The notes under the pieces are model-generated. The model saw only the letters and a program-made list of their open reading frames with translations, was not told the origin of the DNA and made no database searches. This document shows, in pieces, positions 6,197-10,118 of a stretch of DNA of 10,118 nt. The number at the start of each line of letters is the position of its first letter. The stretch's first letter is position 1. Source of the stretch: Candidatus Latescibacterota bacterium (GTDB taxonomy: Bacteria > Latescibacterota > MVCY01). Made by a program: the position numbers and the translations under genes. The DNA lies in the NCBI GenBank assembly GCA_030629295.1, contig DAOVPH010000044.1, positions 1 to 10,118 of the forward strand. Direction: 5' to 3'.

Positions 6197-7066
6197 TTAC
6201 AAATACTTTCCTACGATCAAATCTAATCTGCTCTTAGTCTTGGCAGGTATTACATCCTTGGAGGTTATGATTGCATCCTTCAAAGCATTAGCACACTGAC
6301 AGGTTCTCTGTTGGGGAATAAGCGGCACGGCTTTTTTTAGTATTTCTTTGGCCACATCGGCGTTTTTGAGCAGGTTTTTGATAACCTGATCGATGGTGAC
6401 GATGGAGACATCTTCGCCTTCATACCAGCAGTCGTAGTCCGTCACCATAGCCATCGTGGCATAACAGATTTCTGCTTCTCGAGCCAGCTTTGCCTCTGTC
6501 ATATTGGTCATCCCAATTACATCAAGGCCCCAGCTTCTATAAATCAGAGACTCTGCCTTGGTAGAGAAGGCTGGACCTTCCATATTCAGATAAGTGCCTC
6601 CCATATGAACCCTCGCTCCCACTTGGGTGGCAACTTGGCAGAGTATTTCTCGCAGCGCCGGGCAGAGGGGCTCAGCAAAAGAGATATGTGCCACGATGCC
6701 ATCTCCGAAGAAGGTGCTTTCCCGGGCCTGGTTGGTGCGATCAAAAAACTGGTCAATGATCACAATATCCAGTGGCCTCATCTCCTGTTTAAAGCTTCCC
6801 ACAGCGGAGACAGCGATAATCCACTCCACGCCCAGTTTTTTGAATCCATAGATATTAGCCCGGTAATTGAGCTCTGTGGGCAGCAACCTGTGTCCCCGGC
6901 CGTGGCGGGGTAAGAAAACCACCTCCCTACCCTCTAAGGTTCCCCGCCGGTATTCATCCGAGGGGTCACCGAAGGGGGTTTTCACTTTTACACTTCTTAA
7001 GTCTGTCATACCTTCGATGTCGTAAAGTCCGCTGCCACCGATAATTCCTATCTTAGCTTTTCCCAC
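6197..7066 (-). CDS. mtnP: S-methyl-5'-thioadenosine phosphorylase
   Basis: A 289-residue member of the trimeric purine phosphorylase family, cytosolic. It splits methylthioadenosine with phosphate into adenine and methylthioribose-1-phosphate, the first step of methionine salvage from polyamine and SAM side reactions. Seen: IGIIGGSG (6-13), phosphate-site RHG (54-56), SAVGS (87-91), MEGPAFSTKAES (162-173), GMTNMTEAKLAREAE (185-199) and TDYDCW (209-214). The two Asps of the last motif match those that bind the adenine base in MTA phosphorylases, arguing against a guanosine/inosine enzyme. The frame continues to an ATG at 7156, but the GTG at 7066 has AAAAGGAG seven bases upstream and begins the protein just before the first strand, so I take it. 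ileS follows after 45 bp, and their cotranscription is likely. Confidence 0.92.
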   Translation of the reverse strand: MGKAKIGIIGGSGLYDIEGMTDLRSVKVKTPFGDPSDEYRRGTLEGREVVFLPRHGRGHRLLPTELNYRANIYGFKKLGVEWIIAVSAVGSFKQEMRPLDIVIIDQFFDRTNQARESTFFGDGIVAHISFAEPLCPALREILCQVATQVGARVHMGGTYLNMEGPAFSTKAESLIYRSWGLDVIGMTNMTEAKLAREAEICYATMAMVTDYDCWYEGEDVSIVTIDQVIKNLLKNADVAKEILKKAVPLIPQQRTCQCANALKDAIITSKDVIPAKTKSRLDLIVGKYL

Positions 7067-7159
7067 GTCTTTTCTCCTTTTAGATCTCTGAACACTGTGT
7101 TTCCGAAGTTGATCCAGCGGGAATAGTATGAACTTGCAGTCAGCATCGAGTCTCACTAT

Positions 7160-7429
7160 CTACACAAATTTTTCCTTCAGCAAGTCTGCAATTGGTTTAG
7201 CAATTCCCTTGATTTCGATCAACTTATCTCGCCCTTTCTCACCGGAGAGGATGGAGATCTGGGATTTACCTATCCCCAGCCGTTTAGCCAGTAGTTTTGC
7301 CAGTTGTTTGTTAGCTGCTCCCTTCACCGGGGGGGCGCAGACTTTGACCTTCAGTCTTCCTCCTTCATCGAACCCGAGGATTTCATCCCGGGAAGCGTTG
7401 GGGTAAACCCTGACAAAAAACTGAGCCAT
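7160..7429 (-). CDS. DUF167 / YggU family protein
   Basis: An 89-residue small soluble protein. It carries the DUF167 (UPF0235) pattern: VRVYPNASRDEILG at the start, LKVKVCAPPVKGAANKQL in the middle (29-46) and SILSGEKGRDKLIEI (59-73) toward the end. Structures in this family show a compact alpha/beta fold with a nucleic-acid-like binding face, but no function is established. Length is normal. The ATG at 7429 lies 6 bp after the rarD stop with only a weak AGG-type ribosome site, so translation is probably coupled to rarD. A 93-bp gap without obvious structure separates it from mtnP. Confidence 0.88.
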   Translation of the reverse strand: MAQFFVRVYPNASRDEILGFDEGGRLKVKVCAPPVKGAANKQLAKLLAKRLGIGKSQISILSGEKGRDKLIEIKGIAKPIADLLKEKFV

Positions 7430-7435
7430 TATAAC

Positions 7436-8326
7436 CTATTGGAGAGATGAGCGGAGCTTTTTTTTCCCTTTATTGATAATCCCTTCAACAGAATAGATGA
7501 AGAGTGAAATCCAGATCACCAAAAATCCAATCAGGCGAGCTCTGGTGAAGGATTCCCCGTACACAAGTACCCCCAGTAAGAATTGCAGGGTGGGAGCAAT
7601 ATACTGCAGAAGCCCTAAAGTTGAAAGGTTTATTTTCCTGGCAGCAGAGGCAAACAGAAGAAGTGGCAGCGCAGTTACAATTCCGGTGAATGCAAGCAGG
7701 ATGCTTTTCGTTGCCTCCACATGGCCAAATGACCCTGCCCCCCTAAACTCCAGAAACAGAAGACATGAAACTGCGGGGACGAACAGCATTGCAGTTTCAA
7801 GTGATAGCCCTTCAAGAGAGTTGAGGGCTGCAGTTTTCCTCAGCAGGCCATAAAACCCAAATGTGAAGGCAAGAGTGAGCCCAATCCAGGGAAACGCACC
7901 ATAACCTACCGTGAGGTAAACCACCCCAGAGGCTGCGATTCCCACTGCTGTCCATTGCCAAAAGCGGAGGTTTTCTCTTAAGAATACCACCCCAAGCACC
8001 ACATTGATCAGGGGGTTAATAAAATATCCCAGACTTGCCTCAACGATGTATCCAGAATTAACTGCCCATATATATGTATACCAATTGACTGCCAGAAAAC
8101 AGGCGGTGCCCAAAAAAGTAATGATTGTAATGGGACTTCTCAATGCTGTCCCGAGCCATTTCCAATGATTTCTGTAGCTTAATACTATTAGGACAAATAG
8201 AAACGACCATGCCATTCGATGGCAAAGGATTTCAGCAGCAGGTACAGTCTGAACCGCTTTCCAGTAAACAAGAAGCAATCCCCAAAGAGAGTAAGCGGCT
8301 ACAGCGTAAATAATTCCGATGTTCAT
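7436..8326 (-). CDS. rarD: RarD-type EamA-family transporter
   Basis: A 296-residue membrane protein with about ten hydrophobic segments, two EamA-like halves. RarD-specific stretches are EILCHRMAWS (32-41), NWYTYIWAVNSGYIVEAS (81-98), GYFINPLINVVLGV (100-113), LRENLR (116-121) and LGLLQYIAPTLQFLLGV (237-253). The C-terminal tail is Lys/Arg rich (residues 285-293), expected to be cytoplasmic. RarD proteins belong to the drug/metabolite transporter superfamily. They are named from a chloramphenicol-sensitivity phenotype, and their natural substrate is generally not known. The ATG at 8326 has no recognisable Shine-Dalgarno; the upstream bases are A/T-rich (ATAATATAAATAG). This is the first gene of the minus-strand operon and is preceded by a promoter at 8402-8430. 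Confidence 0.92.
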   Translation of the reverse strand: MNIGIIYAVAAYSLWGLLLVYWKAVQTVPAAEILCHRMAWSFLFVLIVLSYRNHWKWLGTALRSPITIITFLGTACFLAVNWYTYIWAVNSGYIVEASLGYFINPLINVVLGVVFLRENLRFWQWTAVGIAASGVVYLTVGYGAFPWIGLTLAFTFGFYGLLRKTAALNSLEGLSLETAMLFVPAVSCLLFLEFRGAGSFGHVEATKSILLAFTGIVTALPLLLFASAARKINLSTLGLLQYIAPTLQFLLGVLVYGESFTRARLIGFLVIWISLFIYSVEGIINKGKKKLRSSLQ

Positions 8327-8368
8327 CTATTTATATTATCTTATTTGCCTTGTGGCTAATGTGCACAT

Positions 8369-8395
8369 CAGCCGCCGCATCCTCGTGGTCGGCTG
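8369..8395 (-). other. hairpin at the start of the rarD operon leader
   Basis: CAGCCG (8369-8374) and CGGCTG (8390-8395) are perfect inverted repeats, extended inward by CC/GG after a one-base bulge. On the minus strand this stem would lie at or just after the predicted transcription start, leaving about 40 nt to the rarD ATG. A 5'-terminal stem could stabilise the message. No T-run follows in the minus direction, so it is not a terminator for this operon. Confidence 0.45.
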
Positions 8396-8401
8396 CATGC
8401 G

Positions 8402-8430
8402 ATTTTAGGAACTTTTTAATACTTGATCAA
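8402..8430 (-). promoter_or_regulatory. sigma70-type promoter of the rarD-rluD operon
   Basis: On the minus strand TTGATC (8425-8430; 4 of 6 matches to the -35 consensus) and TAAAAT (8402-8407; 5 of 6 to the -10) are separated by 17 bp. Transcription would start near 8394-8398, about 70 bp before the rarD ATG. It is the best promoter-like match in the spacer and lies upstream of the whole seven-gene run. Confidence 0.5.
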
Positions 8431-8506
8431 AGATTTCTCATAACCTTTTACGATGTATTTTTTCCTTTTTGAATTACCTCATGTCTCTCTGACCTTATTT
8501 CGATTA

Positions 8507-8559
8507 TTCTTGGTGTCTTGGTGCCTTCGTGGCTAATTTCTTGGTTGCGGCTTTGCCGC
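8507..8559. repeat. 8-bp periodic intergenic repeat with terminal hairpin
   Basis: Three imperfect 8-mers stand in tandem: CTTGGTGT (8509-8516), CTTGGTGC (8517-8524) and CTTCGTGG (8525-8532), followed by CTAATTTCTTGG and the hairpin GCGGC-TTT-GCCGC (8547-8559). Read on the other strand it is CCACGAAG/GCACCAAG/ACACCAAG. Strings of this CAC-AAG type are familiar as dispersed non-coding repeats in many environmental bacterial genomes. Only this one array is in the window, so genomic copy number is unknown. Confidence 0.45.
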
Positions 8560-8604
8560 TCTGTGGTTAAACGAGGTTCAGGGACTTTTTACGAGTCAAT
8601 CAAC

Positions 8605-8656
8605 GGTCAGACTGACCTGCAATCAATGGAGTGCTTCCCTGTAATTGATTGTCGGT
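8605..8656. repeat. nested palindromes downstream of ltaE
   Basis: GGTCAG-A-CTGACC (8605-8617) is a perfect palindrome around one base. Overlapping its right arm, CAATCAAT (8620-8627) pairs with ATTGATTG (8644-8651), and ACC with GGT outside a 2x2 loop (8615-8617 with 8654-8656). The two hairpins share the ACC at 8615-8617 and are mutually exclusive there. The CAATCAA motif also occurs at 8597-8603. No U-run follows on the ltaE (minus) strand, so it is not a standard intrinsic terminator, though it could protect or attenuate the 3' end of the ltaE message. Confidence 0.5.
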
Positions 8657-8665
8657 TTGAGTCTG

Positions 8666-9691
8666 TTATACCCGACTTCTGGAAAAGAACTCCTTGATTG
8701 CCCCAATGACGATGCTGATATCTTCTTCCCTTACCTCCAGGTGAGTGACCAGGCGAATAGTCTGACCGCCTCGGATCACGATGCCTCGTTGCTTTAGATA
8801 GTCCGGAAGCTGAGCAGCGGCGGTTTTGCCTACTGAAACGAATACCATGTTGGTCTGGACTGAAGCGGAAGCAACTTTTAGTTCATCAATTTCGGCTAAG
8901 CCTTTGGCCAACAGGGCCGCGTTGGCATGGTCCTCTGCCAGTCTGGCGACGTTATTTTCCAGGGCAAAGATGCCCGCAGCGGCTATTATACCTGCCTGTC
9001 GCATGCCACCGCCAAGCACCTTGCGCCATCTGCGTGCTGCCTTGATGTGCTCTCTGCTGGCGCAGAGCAATGAGCCGACCGGGGCGCCGAGTCCTTTTGA
9101 CAAACAGACAGAAACGGAGTCGAAATGACGGGAGATCTCCTGGAGAGAAACGTTGAGCTTGACGGCTGCATTGAAAATGCGGGCACCGTCAAGATGCAAC
9201 TTAAGCCGGTGTTTGTGAGCGAAAACTGCAGCCTCCTGTAAGTAGTCTAAAGGCAAAACCTTGCCTGCCTGAGTGTTTTCAAGGCATAGTAGTCGGGTGC
9301 GTGCGAAATGAAAATTGTCAGGTTTGATGGCTTGAGTCACTTTGCTGAGTTCTAAGGTGCCATCCTGCTCAAAATCCAAAGGTTGAGGTTGGATACTGCC
9401 CAACACTGCTGCACCTCCGCCTTCGAATTTGTAGGTGTGGGCCTGTTGTCCTACTATGTATTCATCACCCCTCTGGCAGTGAGTCAGTAACGCCAGCAGG
9501 TTACTCTGTGTGCCGCTGGAAGCGAATACGGCTGCTTCTGTCCCCAGCATTTCCGCAGTGAGTGATTCCAAACGGTTCACCGTTGGGTCTTCCCCGTAGA
9601 CGTCATCACCGACATCAGCACTCGCCATAGCAGCACGCATGGCCGGTGTTGGTCTTGTTACTGTGTCGCTTCTTAAATCAATGAGTTTCAT
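8666..9691 (-). CDS. ltaE: low-specificity L-threonine aldolase
   Basis: A 341-residue fold-type I PLP enzyme that cleaves L-threonine and allo-threonine to glycine and acetaldehyde. Seen: DLRSDTVTRPT at the N-terminus (5-15), GDDVYGEDPTVN (28-39), the phosphate-binding SSGTQSN (58-64), the ring-stacking His85 in QQAHTYKFEGGG, cofactor-binding Asp168 in HLDGAR (166-171), and the Schiff-base Lys199 in SVCLSKGLGAPVGS. GGGMRQAG around 227-234 and the C-terminal VIRGG...IRLVTH segment complete the family pattern. All expected active-site residues are intact and length is normal. The ATG at 9691 has a weak CGGAA upstream. It sits alone between two non-coding spacers with its own candidate promoter, so it is probably transcribed separately. 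Glycine supply for one-carbon metabolism or threonine use is its likely role. Confidence 0.95.
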   Translation of the reverse strand: MKLIDLRSDTVTRPTPAMRAAMASADVGDDVYGEDPTVNRLESLTAEMLGTEAAVFASSGTQSNLLALLTHCQRGDEYIVGQQAHTYKFEGGGAAVLGSIQPQPLDFEQDGTLELSKVTQAIKPDNFHFARTRLLCLENTQAGKVLPLDYLQEAAVFAHKHRLKLHLDGARIFNAAVKLNVSLQEISRHFDSVSVCLSKGLGAPVGSLLCASREHIKAARRWRKVLGGGMRQAGIIAAAGIFALENNVARLAEDHANAALLAKGLAEIDELKVASASVQTNMVFVSVGKTAAAQLPDYLKQRGIVIRGGQTIRLVTHLEVREEDISIVIGAIKEFFSRSRV

Positions 9692-9718
9692 AATTCTGTT
9701 CCGTAGTGGTTGTGCGAA

Positions 9719-9747
9719 TTTGTAACAATACCTGGCAAAACGATCAA
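9719..9747 (-). promoter_or_regulatory. candidate promoter of ltaE
   Basis: Minus-strand TTGATC (9742-9747) and TACAAA (9719-9724) match the -35 and -10 consensus at 4 of 6 bases each with a 17-bp spacer. The start would fall near 9712, about 20 bp before the ltaE ATG. The -35 box is identical to that of the rarD promoter. Confidence 0.4.
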
Positions 9748-9752
9748 ACTTA

Positions 9753-9804
9753 CCTGACGATGCGGGTCACCCGCCTACAAGGCCGCGAGGCATTGCAGGT
9801 CAGG
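9753..9804. repeat. compound stem-loop between the methyltransferase and ltaE
   Basis: CCTGAC (9753-9758) and GTCAGG (9799-9804) form an outer stem. Inside it are a GCGGG-TCA-CCCGC hairpin (9762-9774) and overlapping GCC/GGC short stems (9773-9792). It lies directly upstream of the ltaE promoter. In the minus direction it follows the methyltransferase gene and could weaken read-through, though no T-run follows. Its GC-rich nested form resembles repetitive extragenic palindromes; copy number is unknown. Confidence 0.45.
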
Positions 9805-9894
9805 CGCACCCGTGGGTTAGCTCTTCCTGCACACTTCCCAAAAGCGTTCCCAAACTCGTCGAGTGTTCCGGATAAACGATCTCAGTCAGCCGCT

Positions 9895-10118
9895 TCATTT
9901 CCTTCCAAGTCGCGGGATCAACATTGGTACTTCCCGCATGTACTGCTCGTACTCTTTGCCAAACCGTGCCAGCAGAAGCCTTTCTTCGTAACGGGAGAGG
10001 TAATACAAGAAGCCGACCCCAATAAGCCACACGAGAGTAGCTGCCAGCGATATATTCAGTACCAGGAAACCAAGGTAAAGCAGGATCTCACCGAGGTAGA
10101 TGGGATGGCGAACGACAC
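9895..10118 (-). CDS. isoprenylcysteine carboxyl methyltransferase-like membrane protein, C-terminal part (5' end outside window)
   Basis: The minus-strand frame is open from base 10116 to the TGA at 9895-9897, giving 73 C-terminal residues of a gene that starts beyond the window. It begins VVRHPIYLGEILLYLGFL, then a second hydrophobic segment (residues 21-40), then YEERLLLARFGKEYEQYMREV and a short tail with MLIPRLGRK. RHP-IYLG, the E-E-LL pair and FG-EY-Y-VP-IP are the conserved C-terminal half of the ICMT/phospholipid-methyltransferase-like family, where these residues bind S-adenosylmethionine at the membrane surface. Bacterial members are mostly of unknown substrate; none can be named here. 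The N-terminal transmembrane part is missing only because of the window edge. The gene is codirectional with ltaE but separated by about 200 bp, so cotranscription is uncertain. Confidence 0.85.
   Translation of the reverse strand, partial: VVRHPIYLGEILLYLGFLVLNISLAATLVWLIGVGFLYYLSRYEERLLLARFGKEYEQYMREVPMLIPRLGRK

Larger units (their letters stand above)
8327..8665. other. gene-free spacer between ltaE and rarD
   Basis: No reading frame here looks like a protein and no RNA gene is recognised. From left to right it contains the leader of rarD with a hairpin, a promoter, an A/T-rich stretch (8400-8510), an 8-bp periodic repeat followed by a GCGGC/GCCGC hairpin, a small GACT/AGTC hairpin (8583-8597), and a cluster of palindromes ending 10 bp from the ltaE stop. 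The sequence gccTT(C)GTGGCTAAT occurs twice, at 8347-8360 and 8523-8537. The texture is that of a site where dispersed intergenic repeats have accumulated. Confidence 0.6.

Noticed and set aside
7067..7156. N-terminal 30-residue extension of MtnP from the ATG at 7156
   Set aside because: No ribosome site at that ATG and no homology to the family, whereas the GTG at 7066 has AAAAGGAG at proper distance.
8327..8665. CRISPR array or decayed mobile element in the spacer
   Set aside because: Repeats are 8-bp periodic without spacers, and no transposase fragment, terminal inverted repeat pair or target duplication is visible.
9800..9898. Possible 32-residue reading frame overlapping the methyltransferase stop by ATGA
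   Set aside because: The overlap looks like coupling, but the purine-rich GGAAGG is almost touching the ATG, the peptide matches nothing I know, and its 3' end lies in the palindromic region. Too short to support.
9800..10030. 76-residue minus-strand frame over the right edge
   Set aside because: Its upstream two-thirds is the wrong frame over the clear C-terminal sequence of the ICMT-like protein (9895-10118), which carries all the family motifs.

Overview
This window reads as an ordinary housekeeping stretch of a bacterial chromosome of middling GC, probably from an uncultured lineage; nothing in it fixes the phylum. All recognisable proteins are core bacterial enzymes. There are no phage, plasmid, transposase or CRISPR signatures, and gene density is high. 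The type 2 isoleucyl-tRNA synthetase with a rearranged signature motif, and the DksA-like gene between ileS and lspA, are the most lineage-specific traits.

Left part (1-1111): the 3' end of dnaG (primase) runs rightward. It is followed by a strong sigma70-type promoter that overlaps the dnaG stop codon and drives a single CAU-anticodon tRNA, most likely tRNA-Ile2. Facing it from the right, on the minus strand, is a 171-nt intergenic segment that folds into one long interrupted hairpin with a large central bubble. It has its own promoter, with the predicted start at the first base of the closing stem, and a T-run at its end. I interpret it as a 6S RNA candidate. A bidirectional hairpin terminator separates the two converging units.

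Centre (1112-8430): seven tightly packed minus-strand genes look like one operon. In transcription order they are rarD (EamA-family transporter), a DUF167 protein, mtnP (methylthioadenosine phosphorylase), ileS, a TraR/DksA-type zinc-finger protein, lspA (signal peptidase II) and rluD (rRNA pseudouridine synthase). A good promoter lies upstream of rarD and an intrinsic terminator lies downstream of rluD. The genes link methionine/SAM salvage, isoleucine charging, stringent-type transcription control, lipoprotein maturation and ribosome modification.

Right part (8327-10118): a 339-bp gene-free stretch carries 8-bp periodic repeats and several palindromes. It is followed by ltaE (low-specificity threonine aldolase) with its own promoter, a palindrome-rich spacer, and the C-terminal end of an isoprenylcysteine-methyltransferase-like membrane protein that runs off the window edge.

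The two observations most worth following are the unannotated 6S-like RNA (802-972) and the GxHH motif of IleRS, which in related enzymes goes with very strong mupirocin resistance. I see no evidence of a new defence or mobile system here.
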